Of a DNA stretch of 64,000 nt, positions 52,909-63,240 are shown piece after piece (positions within the stretch are counted from its first letter, which is position 1; each line of letters opens with the position of its first letter). A program made the position numbers and the translations under genes. The DNA comes from Symbiodinium kawagutii. Lineage: Eukaryota > Sar > Dinophyceae > Suessiales > Symbiodiniaceae. Below the pieces are notes generated by a model that was not told the DNA's origin, did not search any database, and worked only from the letters and a program-made list of their open reading frames with translations. The stretch covers positions 90,965-154,964 of the forward strand of contig VSDK01006319.1 in the NCBI GenBank assembly GCA_009767595.1, read 5' to 3'.

Positions 52909-53286
52909 ATGAATTGGAAGAAGCGGATCTGGAGGGAGTTGAGGCCTCACATCAAGTGCTTGCTGATACGAGGGGTCAGCAAAGACTATGTCATACCCAT
53001 TGGGCAACAGGTCCAGAGGCAACTTAAGGTGAGAAAAAGCAGTTATCACAGCTGGCGGTTCAAAGCATATAGCTACGACAATGGACTTGGGGAAGTCTCT
53101 TGGATGTCTCTCTTCGGAAATGGGATGGACACCAGTAAAAACACGAAGGAAGAAGAATATGAATGCGAAAAATACATTGAAAGGGGAATGAAAGCCACAC
53201 GTCCTGAGTTCTTTCAGCAAAACTACTTGGGAAATCTCGTCCTTCTGATTGCTTCCAGGGAAAAGTGCAAACTGTTAGACTGTTAG
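52909..53286 (+). CDS. Candidate protein-coding ORF, unknown (opposite strand also open)
   Basis: 125 codons from ATG to TAG without a break. The product is basic and aromatic: MNWKKRIWRELRPHIKCLLI, then SSYHSWRFKAYSYDNGLGEV, an acidic KEEEYECEKYIERGMKATRP, and QNYLGNLVLLIASREKCKLL. There is no signal peptide and no recognised motif. The minus strand is open over nearly the same bases (52903-53220) and reads FPKSIVVAICFEPPAVITAF followed by GYDIVFADPSYQQALDVRP, which is also protein-like; most neighbours are on the minus strand, so strand remains open. Confidence 0.38.
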   Translation: MNWKKRIWRELRPHIKCLLIRGVSKDYVIPIGQQVQRQLKVRKSSYHSWRFKAYSYDNGLGEVSWMSLFGNGMDTSKNTKEEEYECEKYIERGMKATRPEFFQQNYLGNLVLLIASREKCKLLDC

Positions 53287-53409
53287 AGCCTGTAACAGTT
53301 TGGACCCGGTCATGTTCAAGGTCCAATGAACGGCCTTTGGGCCATCGTGAATGAGTTTATTCGTGATAGCTCAACGTATTGTTGTGCACTTCACTGTTAA
53401 ATCATGAGC

Positions 53410-53688
53410 CTAATTTTTTGCGGAATACCCCTTGATGCCACAACAGTTGGTTGGCTGGTATTCAAGTAGTGTCATGCTAAAGATTGGGTCACTATTACCC
53501 CAAAACTCCAGCAATACTGGTGATTGATTGTTGCGTGCATCCCTATCACCAGCATCGGCCAAAACCGCCACCAATACGAATCCACAAATTACCCAAATAC
53601 CCTGGGTGCAAGAACCACCTCTTGTGATGGACCATGACCAATAGTGACCAGCACTATTGGCTAGAGTATTCATATATTGTATAACCAA
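53410..53688 (-). CDS. Candidate exon with a signal or membrane segment
   Basis: About 92 open codons ending in a stop. After SWSITRGGSCTQ comes a hydrophobic GIWVICGFVLVAVLADAG, then DRDARNNQSPVLLEFWGNSD and SMTLLEYQPTNCCGIKGYSA. It could be an extracellular protein with an N-terminal signal. Family unknown. Confidence 0.35.
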   Translation of the reverse strand: MVIQYMNTLANSAGHYWSWSITRGGSCTQGIWVICGFVLVAVLADAGDRDARNNQSPVLLEFWGNSDPIFSMTLLEYQPTNCCGIKGYSAKN

Positions 53689-53858
53689 ATTGTATGTTCT
53701 ATATCATGTACTATGCATGCCCGTTATCTGGTTCCATCTGCTAGCTATATGCCTCTTATCTGCTAACAGTTTTATTCATTTACAGGTTATAAACGGATTT
53801 TCAGTGATATAGCTCACTCATGAAATCTTATTAACTATAGATCTCTAGATACACCAGG

Positions 53859-53954
53859 TGGTTCTCAAAATAGTGGACCCCTAAACAATGATATCTTTTT
53901 TAATGAACATGGCTGGTATCGGATGATTTGGGGGGGTCTATTTTGAGAAACACC
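53859..53954 (+). repeat. Family B element
   Basis: GGTGGTTCTCAAAATAGTGG to GGTCTATTTTGAGAAACACC. Confidence 0.8.
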
Positions 53955-54177
53955 CATCGAGTTATATCTAGCTATACTTATGAACTATATCTACAGTCAT
54001 ATTGCCTATCATTTACATACATATGTATAAAGTTCTAGAGCTATAGTTATATATTTATAATTATATCTATATACGTATATTTATATGTACATACACTCAC
54101 AGTTACATATCTATAGTTATCTTTAATTATATCGATTTCTATGAATTTCCAGTTATGTCTATAGCTATATGATGTTC

Positions 54178-54300
54178 TACGCATGCACTGCGCCGCGGCA
54201 CCAGTCGTTCCTTCAGCTCGCTGGCGCAGAGGTCGTGCACGGTTTGCCGCGACGGCGACGCCGAAGCCTCGCGTCGCGTTGCGGAGCGCGGAAGCCATTG
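54178..54300 (-). CDS. Candidate exon, unknown
   Basis: A strongly GC-rich island in TA-rich DNA. The best minus frame reads ATRREASASPSRQTVHDLCA followed by SELKERLVPRRSACVEH. The contrast with the flanks is striking; family unknown. Confidence 0.33.
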
Positions 54301-54466
54301 GAAACTGAGATGGATAGATATGACATATCTCATCTGTATATGTATATATATATATATATATTTAAAAATAAATATAAATAATTATATGTAACAACAATAT
54401 GAAAAATACTAATAATGATAAAAATGATGATGAAAATAATCGTAATACTGATAGTACTGTGAATAG

Positions 54467-54469
54467 AAA

Positions 54470-54500
<31 letters not shown>

Positions 54501-54525
54501 ATGAATATATATATATATATATAAA
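54467..54525. repeat. TAAA and TA microsatellites
   Basis: About nine AAAT units followed by a TATATA run; TA-rich sequence continues to 54800. Confidence 0.9.
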
Positions 54526-54649
54526 TATATTGTATAAATATAAAATATATGCCTATAGGTAAATATTAATCAACAATAATGGGGATGATAAGCAACAGTA
54601 ATCAGAAAATCCATGACTAGTTTATATAGCAACGGGTATATCTCATATG

Positions 54650-54730
54650 GGTGTTTCTCAAACATGGTTGGTGTAATGTAGTAAATGGCTATGAATGAAT
54701 GATTTGGGGGTACCCCTATTCTGAGATACT
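54650..54730 (+). repeat. Family B element (short copy)
   Basis: GGTGTTTCTCAAACATGGTT to TACCCCTATTCTGAGA; the ACCCC block after the left end is deleted. Confidence 0.7.
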
Positions 54731-55160
54731 ATATATATATATATATATTTAAATAAAAATAAAAATATATATATATATGTAAATATATATAAGATCCAAA
54801 AAATTGTTGGCCTAGAAACAAAACATACAAAACATATGAGCAAATAACATGTGGTTGTTTCATTCATGTTTTTCTAATAGCTTGGGGTACCCCCAATCAT
54901 CCAATGTTGGTCATTGATAGTAGCAAACGACCCCTTTGAGCTAATCAAACATGGCTTACGAGCATCATGATTTTGATTCGTGCAGATTCAAAAACAAATC
55001 TATATAATCATATAAACTGACTTGTTTCATGTTTGACTGCACCACTTGGCATCAGTTGCGCAAAAAAAACATGTTGCTCATATTAGGAACTCATGGCCAT
55101 CATTTCAATCCATGATGGAAATCATCAGCGTCATAGAATCATATATTGTCGTTGTCGTCC

Positions 55161-55212
<52 letters not shown>
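55161..55212. repeat. ATC microsatellite
   Basis: About 17 CAT units. Confidence 0.95.
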
Positions 55213-55383
55213 GAGCACAACATGAACCATGGATGGAACGATGGATGCGTCAAAAGCTTCCCGAAACATGCAGGATGTCCAGGTATGTCATGCCTTGCAC
55301 AATAACCAACGAGAACAACCACTGTTTTGATTCCCGCATGTCATGCTGAGATCTACACTCCGCACCAAAAAATGTTCTATTGA

Positions 55384-55671
55384 TCAATGATCAGCTGCGG
55401 GCGCACACTTGATGAACAAGAACCTTTGCGAGTTCATCAGTTGATTGGCAGTCTCAATGTCGGAATCTTTCTCAATCCAAGTTGTCCTGGATTTGTCAAC
55501 AACATGCCTTGATGGATGACAAACAAACATGATACAGTACTCTATGATCTTTAGAAATGGCATCAGTGGCTGGGTCCACTCATCCGGTTGGTTGATGGGG
55601 ACATCTATTGGAAACCTCAGCAAAAAAAACACCGTTACAGGGCTTCCCCTGGCGGGAAGCCAACAGGTCAA
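55384..55671 (-). CDS. Candidate coding segment, unknown protein
   Basis: About 95 codons ending in a stop. It reads LLRFPIDVPINQPDEWTQPL, then MPFLKIIEYCIMFVCHPSRH, TTWIEKDSDIETANQLMNSQ and FLFIKCAPAADH. This looks like genuine protein. It begins right after a stop and a T8 run, so the start or an upstream exon is missing. Family not recognised. Confidence 0.4.
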   Translation of the reverse strand: MTCWLPARGSPVTVFFLLRFPIDVPINQPDEWTQPLMPFLKIIEYCIMFVCHPSRHVVDKSRTTWIEKDSDIETANQLMNSQRFLFIKCAPAADH

Positions 55672-55699
55672 CTGTTTCTATGATCAAAACATTGGGTAC

Positions 55700-56044
55700 A
55701 AGAAAGGGTGATAGATAAACCCGCTGTCAATTTGCACATGCAGATCATAATCAACACAACTATCAACTCTTGATAGAATTTACGTATTACCATTCAAACA
55801 CTTGTCCACTTGGTGATGATTTGTGTGTTCTTCACCTCAAGTTGCAAACGCTAATCTCAGGTTGATCCATGCCTAAACCAATACTGTAAAGTAACCAATA
55901 TCTTTCCTGTTATCCCTATAATTATATATAATTATACAAATATGTCAATATGTCAATACACTATTAAAACATTGAAGTATATGAACTAGTTATTAATTAA
56001 GATCAATTCACTTTTGTTAAATATTGTTGACCTCCATCCAGCCC
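55700..56044. other. No gene seen
   Basis: AT-rich sequence with TATAATTATA runs and no protein-like frame. Confidence 0.4.
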
Positions 56045-56161
56045 TGCCGAACCATTTTCAGCGACTCCAGGCCGAATGGCCACTAGCACCAGACCGTTGG
56101 AAACGGCCGTGTCGTCCGCAGCGTCGAAAGCCACGGTGGGCAGGGCGAAGGGGTCCAGTCC
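56045..56161 (-). CDS. Candidate exon, unknown
   Basis: After CCACCGTCAG it reads GLDPFALPTVAFDAADDTAV followed by SNGLVLVAIRPGVAENG, with GC-rich third positions. The acceptor matches the xAG|G pattern of the proven exons here. No family is recognised. Confidence 0.42.
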
Positions 56162-56654
56162 CTGACGGTGGCTGACCATGGGTGACCTATCAGGACAGGA
56201 ATCACCATGGAGATCCTGTGGCGGATTCATCGTTGGATTCCCCAAGGACTGTGGCGTCATCCTCCCCGGCTCTTACCGTCCGTACAATGGTTGGTAGTGC
56301 TTCTCTTACAGTGGTTGGTAGTATCCGTACAATTAGGTACGAAAATCCTAGAAACAAATTTTGAGTGAGTACAACTGCATGTGCCAAACCACCATCAATG
56401 GCTGTTGACAGTTGCTGGAATGGGTTCCTTCGCAAAGTTGGAGACCGCTGCCCCAAGAAACCAAGGCCTTTAGCCAGGACACAAGGGGTCGTACTCCTAT
56501 GGGTATGGGTGACCATTAAGGATCTCTCCAAGAATTGCTAAGAGGTATATAGTTGTTGACCAAAAATGAAAAAAAATATATCAACCCGGCCATCCACTCT
56601 CAAAATATTGCTCGGTGATCAACCGTCGGCTCATTGTTGCACGCCGTATCCAGC

Positions 56655-56752
56655 GGCGTTTCTAAAAATAGGGGACACCCCAAACCATCTTTTATATCTA
56701 CCATTTAAAATAAAAACCCAACCATTTCTGGAATGGCTCCACTGTCAGCCTG
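56655..56752 (-). repeat. Family B copy, reverse orientation
   Basis: TTTCTAAAAATAGGGGACAC at one end and AACCCAACCATTTCTGGAAT inside, in reverse order relative to most copies. Confidence 0.55.
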
Positions 56753-56870
56753 CCTCATTGCACAGAATCAGCACGCGCTGCCCACCCGCGGTGGAACGTG
56801 CCAAAAGGCTCCTGCAGCTGCAGAGCGGCTCTGGACTAAACGCGAATAGCACCCATGGGGAAGTCTGGGA
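56753..56870. CDS. Weak candidate exon
   Basis: A GC-rich island following the family B copy. The plus strand reads PPAVERAKRLLQLQSGSGLN. The other strand is open too. Not recognised. Confidence 0.2.
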
Positions 56871-57212
56871 AGGTTTGGTGTTGCTCTGATGGTACCTCTA
56901 GATATTTTTACATATATTTACATCATGTTACATGTGGTAGTTTCTCGGACCACCCACTGTTCATCATTTTATTTGCAGACATACATCCTAAATACCTAGT
57001 ACATGATCATTTGATTCATTACCAATTATACGTGGATTGTTGAATGAATTATGTTGATTACATGCCCTCCAAAATTTTGTCAGGTTACTTCATCTTGAAT
57101 CATTATGGCATCATCTCATCTAATGGCATCATGTTATACATGCTGGTTTCTCAGCGTAGGGGTACTCTCGAATCATCCATTACCAACCGTTACGAACCAT
57201 TGATAATCTCTT

Positions 57213-57687
57213 CCTCTATTACTAAACCTCCCCCTAATACAAAAAACAACCTTGGGTGTGCACTTCTGGATTTCCTTGGTTTTTGTTAATTAGATTTTCA
57301 AATGTAGCAATGAAAACTAATAAGAAAACAACTTACCCCAACCAACGGTTTTCCCCCCTATTACATAAAAACCCTTGGCCTCAGGGTCCTAAACAAAGAC
57401 TTGTCTTGGCAATTTTTGAATAGCAAAAAGAAATTTAATAAGGCAAACATGGAAGGCCAAAGTGGTTTTTATTATTGGGGCCCTAAATCTAATATTGGTT
57501 CTCGCAATTTTTGAAAAACTCTGAAAAATCTGAAAATTCAAGCAAACATCAAAAACTAAAATTGGTTTTTGTTGTTAAGGTCTTGAACCTAATATTGGGG
57601 CCCCTAATATTCAATCATCCCCTAATATGAAAAGCCCCTTGGGGCGCTTAGTATTTGGGAGGGGGGGTGGTTTAGTAATAGGCGGAA
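57213..57687 (+). mobile_element. Family D inverted-repeat element, copy 1
   Basis: About 475 bp. The ends are CTATTACTAAACCTCCCCCT and GGGGTGGTTTAGTAATAG, true inverted complements, and a second inner pair is CCTAATAx...CCTTGGG against CCCCTTGGGGCGCTTAGTAT. No transposase frame is present, so it would be a non-autonomous element. Inside are GGTCCTAAA and AATAAGGCAAACAT words shared with copy 2. Confidence 0.75.
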
Positions 57688-57916
57688 GGGAATACATGGG
57701 ACATTAAAGCGATAATTGTTAGCACACTATATACTTGCTTTTATAGCTTCTGGACTATTGAGATGGTGTTGGAGTCGGAAACGAGGCTGTGAGAAAAACA
57801 TCTGCATCTCTTACAAACGAGGCTGATGGACTAGCAGCAACAAGAAGAAACAGACGACTAAACAAATGGCTGGACACCCGTGATCACGATGTCACCTTCG
57901 TGAACTGAAGCGTAAT

Positions 57917-58181
57917 TCACTGCGCTGCCGCCCTCAACGTGATTTCTTCCTTGAAGTTTGGGTCAGCGCGATCATCCATCCTGGCCAAGAGTGACGGACA
58001 AACCGGGCTGAAAATAACTTTGGAAATACTGGCAGCAACAATGGTTAATATGAGCCTAAGCCATTCAAAGGAGACCAAGACTTTGGTAACAGTCTGCACG
58101 GCCAAGTATCCATTGAAGCAGCGCGGCTTCATCACTGCAAATGCCGACTCCAAGCTCTATTGCAGCAGGGGCGTGAAATAA
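57917..58181. CDS. Candidate coding segment, strand uncertain
   Basis: Both strands are open for about 80 codons. The minus strand reads FAVMKPRCFNGYLAVQTVTK, then VLVSFEWLRLILTIVAASIS and RMDDRADPNFKEEITLRAAA; the plus strand reads GLKITLEILAATMVNMSLSH followed by LKQRGFITANADSKLYCSRG. The plus frame is followed by another open frame (58160-58537). Possibly a relic of a mobile-element protein, with no diagnostic motif. Confidence 0.27.
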
Positions 58182-58537
58182 CAGTTGTGCGTGACTTGAC
58201 AAAATGCGACAAGGTCATTCATGATGATCTATCCTTAAGGAGAATCTTTTCCAGTCTAAGCGTGTGTCAGCAGCGATTGTTCAAGCGCAGGTGTGGCCAA
58301 CTCAAGCAAAAAGAGCTGCAGTTGGCCAGCCGCAAACGAGTTCACCACGGCTATCAACCAACCACGCAATCCCTTAATTCCATTGAGTTGACATCCCAAA
58401 GTCCTCTCTGTGGACAATGTATGACCACGTCTCACACATCTTTGCGCTTACGTGTGTCGACTATCAGCGTTTCTCTTCTTTCTGAGTATCATCTTCATGA
58501 TGATCATGATGATCATTACAAGTACCGTAAATTCTGA
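58160..58537 (+). CDS. Weak candidate ORF
   Basis: 125 open codons: EITVVRDLTKCDKVIHDDLS, then RRIFSSLSVCQQRLFKRRCG, then a histidine-rich end in a GATCAT repeat. Possibly joined with the plus frame upstream. Unknown. Confidence 0.2.
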   Translation: MQQGREITVVRDLTKCDKVIHDDLSLRRIFSSLSVCQQRLFKRRCGQLKQKELQLASRKRVHHGYQPTTQSLNSIELTSQSPLCGQCMTTSHTSLRLRVSTISVSLLSEYHLHDDHDDHYKYRKF

Positions 58538-58603
58538 GCCGCTGATGGGGCATAGCTCTGCACAAGCAAAACTCTTCTGGGGCGGGGCATAGCTGAGTTG
58601 TCG

Positions 58604-58971
58604 TTAATGTCTGACTTTGTCTAGCGTATACATCCAAAATGCCGCGAAACCCAGCAGTTTTTTGACACTTCCAGCATCTGATCTTGAAAAACGACGCGAA
58701 CGTGCGAGTTTTTGAAAATTTTCTTCCCCGACATTTTCCAAAACCAACAGGGTTTGAAACTTCCAACTTCCAAACGCGCGTTTTGCCTTGGAGAGGCGCA
58801 ATTTTTGGCCGATCCTGTTCCTGAATAACCTCCGGCCCGCCGTGTTACAGACCCTACATTCCGACCCATCCCAGGCCACGAAACCTTGTAAAACACAGCT
58901 TTTCGCGCATTTTCTACCCGTTCATGCGCATCCATGTATCTATCTCTTTGATGACTTACTGACTGCAGCAA
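58604..58971 (-). CDS. Weak candidate, repeat-like sequence open in several frames
   Basis: Three minus frames are open over about 250 bases, reading for example CWFWKMSGKKIFKNSHVRVV or RTFASFFKIRCWKCQKTAGF. Multi-frame openness suggests a compositional effect or an old repeat rather than a gene. Confidence 0.15.
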
Positions 58972-59086
58972 CTTTCAAGAAGTCGGACGTTTGGACTTCC
59001 AAACCTCCTTCGACTATAGATAAATGAATATACTAGTAACAAATTTCTGTTAGATAGATTGACTGGCACTTGTCCAAGCCAAAAAC

Positions 59087-59218
59087 AAAAGTGGCGGCGG
59101 AGGTTAACCTGGAGGTCAGCTGTTGCCTCCCTCCAGGCGCCGGCTTGTTGCGGGGCGTTCGCGAACTCACCTGCCGCAAGGCTCTGAAAATCGAGGTCGT
59201 CGCCGATGACCAGAAGCC
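59087..59218. CDS. Candidate exon, strand uncertain
   Basis: A striking GC-rich island open and protein-like on both strands. The plus strand reads VAAEVNLEVSCCLPPGAGLL followed by RGVRELTCRKALKIEVVADD; the minus strand reads LVIGDDLDFQSLAAGEFANA followed by PQQAGAWREATADLQVNLRR and contains the donor-like GGCAG|GTGAGT. The plus reading resembles the ubiquitin-like first exon of RCC1-like proteins, which is a guess. Confidence 0.35.
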
Positions 59219-59769
59219 ATGATAGGTTCAGCGCAAAAAGTCATTTTATCAAAAGCGATTGTCATTCTAAATTTTAATAAGCAATTAAATTCAACGATTG
59301 CCATGGCTGGTCTGACTGTGGTTACCAGAAAGGGGAGGCGACTGTGAAAGAGCTGGTGGTATGTAGCCAGTTGTCAATCTAATGGTTGGACATACCAATA
59401 TTATTTTCAAATATGCACAACATAATTACTTAGCGCGCAAAACTTGACTAATTGATACATGTCATGCATTGATTCATCTATTCACAAACGTGCATGAGAT
59501 ACATGTATCACGTGTCAGGAGGGCTCAACATGCTCCAGATTCCCAACTGGAGAGCACGACGATGCACCGCCACAACACATGTGATGAAGTAATGGCAGCC
59601 CAATGGCCCTAGCCATCAAAGCAGCAACAAGCAAACACATAAGCAGCTGAGTCACAAGTATCCGTATGTTCTATTTTGCATTAACATCTATTTTTCCAAT
59701 GACTTAAGCAGACATTAAAAAATCCTTCGAGCTTATGAGTCATAGGACTGGCAACCCTGGGATTGCTTG

Positions 59770-59980
59770 ATGGACAGCGGCTCCACTCAACGGTTTGCCA
59801 TCTGCCTCGAACGGCTCCAACGCCATGCCGGGAAGTCAACTCTGCCAGGAACTTGGGATCGTTAACCTTGAGGCAGCGCTGATCAGGTTGAAACTGGCTG
59901 ACCGTGGCAGGAGAAAAGTCTACGAAAGGTTGCGGCAAATCATTTCTTCATGGATAACCAGTGGAGACCTCCAGAAATCA
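59770..59980. CDS. Candidate exon, strand uncertain
   Basis: The plus strand reads GSQLCQELGIVNLEAALIRL followed by KLADRGRRKVYERLRQIISS; the minus strand reads FVDFSPATVSQFQPDQRCLK followed by VNDPKFLAELTSRHGVGAVR. Both are credible. No family is assigned. Confidence 0.3.
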
Positions 59981-60374
59981 TAGATCATATCTGATAGTTG
60001 ATCGATCATTTTGTAGAATCGCTACATGATGGGGACAATAAGCAATGGATAATCTCTACATATAAACAGTTGGAGGCTACATGCATGGGTACTATTGAAT
60101 CATTTTTGACAAGTGTATGGCCCGAGCCTTGGGACCATTTGCGGGGCAAAGGCAAGCAATGACCTGCGGCTTTCACGCAGCTCCAGAGAATATCATATCA
60201 GATAACTTGCTGAAACAATGCTCCATGAATGGCTTATCAATGATTGCCAACGGCCAAGAAAAGGCAATAAGGCCATGAACATCCCTTGAAAAGCAATCCA
60301 GCATGGCCATTGTGATTTGCCTACGGATACCCACATCCAGGCAAAGAACGTTTGGGTATTACCATGTAAGTAGA

Positions 60375-60705
60375 GAAGTAGTTTAACTTTCAAAACAGGA
60401 TGCGCACATGGGCATCAACAAAGGAGCAGTTTAACGTTCCAAAAAGGGTGCCCACACAGGCATCAACATGCATATAGGTAGAACCGTTTACTGGGCCTAA
60501 GAGCATGCACACCCAGGTAACAACATGGAAGTAAAGCAGTTTAAAGTGCCTAAGAACATGCACACCCCGGACCCCGGTAGTAACATGTTCGTGCAGCAGT
60601 TTACCGCGCCAAAGGCCGAAGAGCATGCAAACCCAGGTATTAACATGGAAGCCGAGCAGTTTAAAGCGCCTAAGATCGTTCACGTTCAGGTGCTACCATG
60701 CAAGT
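60375..60705. repeat. Minisatellite with a unit of about 57-60 bp
   Basis: Six units marked by GTTTAA/GTTTAC at 60381, 60429, 60486, 60539, 60599 and 60659. The last three are exactly 60 bp apart, and both strands are open across them, giving 20-residue repeats (plus: MEVKQFKVPKNMH-like). Unit pattern: AACATGGAAGTxxAGCAGTT then TAAAGCGCCTAAGA. Confidence 0.85.
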
Positions 60706-60882
60706 AAAGTAAGATCATGCACATCCAAGTCCCAACGTTTAGGCCTAGCAGCTTCCATGTTGATCAGCGTAATTTGTCAAAATGGGCGGTCACTCTGTTT
60801 ATAAAACATTTCCTGCCAGTCGTGTTGGAGATCCCCGGTTGCCCGCGTCAACAGTGCTCCAACTGGGCATCAGAACCAACAT

Positions 60883-60950
60883 GGTGGTTTCTCAAAATAA
60901 AAAAGCCAGATTTTGGGGCATCTCCTATTGTGACAAACGCCAACATGTCA
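60883..60950 (+). repeat. Family B copy (internally rearranged)
   Basis: ATGGTGGTTTCTCAAAATAA, then ATTTTGGGGCATCTCCTATT and GACAAACGCC; a short decayed copy. Confidence 0.5.
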
Positions 60951-60954
60951 TCCA

Positions 60955-61075
60955 TCTTCGGATAACCCGACGGCCCAGCTGCTGGCTGCCTGGTAATACG
61001 AACAGCAAGAGGGGAGCGTGGCTTCGCTGCGAGTGCTGCAGCCAACAATTGGTTTGTCGGCGGTCAGTTGCGCAG
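60955..61075. CDS. Weak candidate exon, strand uncertain
   Basis: A GC-rich island open in several frames: plus TRRPSCWLPGNTNSKRGAWL; minus LAAALAAKPRSPLAVRITRQ. Not recognised. Confidence 0.18.
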
Positions 61076-61179
61076 GAATCCAATTACGATCTCATGAGAA
61101 CGAATAGTTCCGAAATTTCCAGCATGGAAGATGAATGAAGAGGATAATCCCAAACTCTTTGGTTATTTCTTTTTCGAAT

Positions 61180-61330
61180 TAAGATCAATACTCAAACAAC
61201 TGAAATCAATATACAAACAATGAACATCACGGCCGAAACCATCAAAATCATTGCTCAAAAAATTGGAATCGATACTCAAACCATGATAAATCAATACGCA
61301 ATTGTTTACCTTAATCGTTTGACTATTTTG
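61180..61330. repeat. TCAAACAATTGAAATCAATAC repeats, copy 1
   Basis: Degenerate units of about 20-30 bp with CAAACAATGAACATCAC. The same words return at 62815-63060. Confidence 0.65.
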
Positions 61331-61738
61331 ATTACACTTGATCCACTCACCAAAACTCTTCTAAAACGCCTTACTAACAATTGATGATTTTCAGCTCAAC
61401 ATCGTTCTGACGGGTGCTAGATCAGAACAAATAAATAGGCATCAAAAAAATATCCGAGAAAGTATCAATATAAAAATATTTAGGCATCAAAAAAAAATAA
61501 CGAATCGGAATTGCGAGAACGTCCCGCATCTCAGCTCCCGGGGGCTGGATCAAAAATAAAATAAGCAAGCCTCAAAAAAAAAAAGCCGCCGCTCTTCTTT
61601 TTCCTTCTCACAGCAGCTGCCGTCGCTGATCCGGCTCATGGTTGGGTGCCTGCCAACCAATCAGGTCAAGTGGGGATTGAAAATCACACTGTAACTCTAA
61701 TTAGTGCGCCCAAACAAATCATATACCCGAACAGACTC

Positions 61739-62057
61739 GCCAGTTTCTATGGCCTGGGTGGGTTGGGATGTGTGAAGAACAAAGACCATATGCAGCCATC
61801 TCTAACGCCCATCGGCAAATGTTGGCACATATACACACGCGCAGCTATGTCAGCACCGTGTCCACAGCAACAAAACTGCGTCCACAGCACGAACTAAAAC
61901 ATCATTGCCAGTTTCTGTGCGCTGGGCGGGTTGGGATGCGTAAGGATCATTGACCATATGCTGCCATGTCTCGCGCCCATTAGCATATACTAGCAGATCT
62001 GCACACGCGCAACTATGTCAGCTCCGTGTTCACAGCAACAAACCCGTGCCCACAAGA
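61739..62057 (+). repeat. 168-bp tandem duplication
   Basis: GCCAGTTTCT, GGGTTGGGATG, GACCATATGC, CACACGCGCA and CTATGTCAGC all occur in the same order from 61739 and again from 61907. By eye the two units agree in most positions, with small indels. Confidence 0.85.
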
Positions 62058-62276
62058 GAGCTAGAAAAAATTGCCGACAGCTGACAACATGTGTAAGACG
62101 CTGCGCGCAAAACATAGCTGGGTGGGCGGGGAGCGTCCCGAGGCAAGGCCTTATCGCGGCAACTTGACCGTAACCAAGTCACATGCACACACATTGCAAT
62201 AGGAGAGCGTTCTGCGTACCGTCCCACACACCAATGTGGAACCTTGAATGACTATATTGCTGTTCCGGGAACATGA

Positions 62277-62657
62277 ATGACAGCCAATAAGAATATTCAA
62301 ACGCTTGGCCGTGCCAAATGCTTTCTCACCGGCCGGGCCTCATGGAACCATGTCCGGCCGCCTCAGCAAGCCGGCATCCCCCAGTCGTTGATAGGACCTC
62401 ATTCTCCGCTTCGCTTCCTCCAACATTCGGCCGTGACAGACAATAGAATCTTGACAAGCAAGCATGCACTGAGAGACAAACCGGGTCTTCTGCTTCTTCC
62501 TCCTTCTTGTCGCGCAACTCGTCCTCAGTCACCGAGCAGTGCGCCAACAAAGGCGCTAGATGAATTGGTAGTCCATAGATTAAATTCCCATCCTCGCATG
62601 CTTGACCCATGGTTTCCCATTGGCCCTTTCCTCCAAGTTTGCTCCTATGAATATTGA
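62277..62657. CDS. Weak candidate ORF, strand uncertain
   Basis: The plus strand is open for 126 codons (GIPQSLIGPHSPLRFLQHSA); the minus strand is open for 94 (LAHCSVTEDELRDKKEEEAE). Neither has recognisable domains. Confidence 0.18.
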
Positions 62658-62814
62658 TCCCTATCTATTTGTTTGATCCCTATTTATTTTGTTTTTGATC
62701 TCTTTTTTTTATCCCTATCCCGTTCTGACAAGGGGGTAGTCCACGAAGTGAATAAAAGAGAATGAAAAAGGGGGAGTAAATAGTGGAAAACCTTTTCGGG
62801 GCAAATTGTTTTCT

Positions 62815-63060
62815 GAAATCCATACTCAAACAAATGAAACCAAGATTCAAACAATGAACATCACTATAAATTGGAACCAATAATTACTCAAACCGTTGAA
62901 ATCACTACTCAAACCGGTTGAAATCAATACTCAAACCAACTGAAAATCAATAAATAACTGAAATCCATACTTGAACCAATTGAAATCAATGCGGAAATTC
63001 ATTGCAATCAAAATTAATATCATTGAAATCAATACTCAAACAATTGATGGAAACATTCAA
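62815..63060. repeat. TCAAAC/GAAATCAATAC repeats, copy 2
   Basis: Degenerate tandem units such as CTCAAACCGTTGAAATCACTA. Shares CAAACAATGAACATCAC with 61180-61330. Confidence 0.7.
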
Positions 63061-63240
63061 ACATTAAACATGTTCAGGGAAAACTTCTTTAAAACACCAG
63101 TACTAAACATTTTTTCCTCTATTGAGCGACCGCTTTTTTGATCGAGGATGGACCGCCCCTTTATTTAACCACAACCCAGCACTACAAAGAACTTGTGCGG
63201 TTCAGAAGCCCGTAACGCATCTTGACGTGGCACTAATCCA

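Noticed and set aside
61180..63060. Related TCAAAC-rich repeats on either side of about 1.5 kb, considered as LTRs
   Set aside because: The two repeat tracts are degenerate tandem units, not one long identical repeat, and no reverse transcriptase, integrase or primer site is visible between them.
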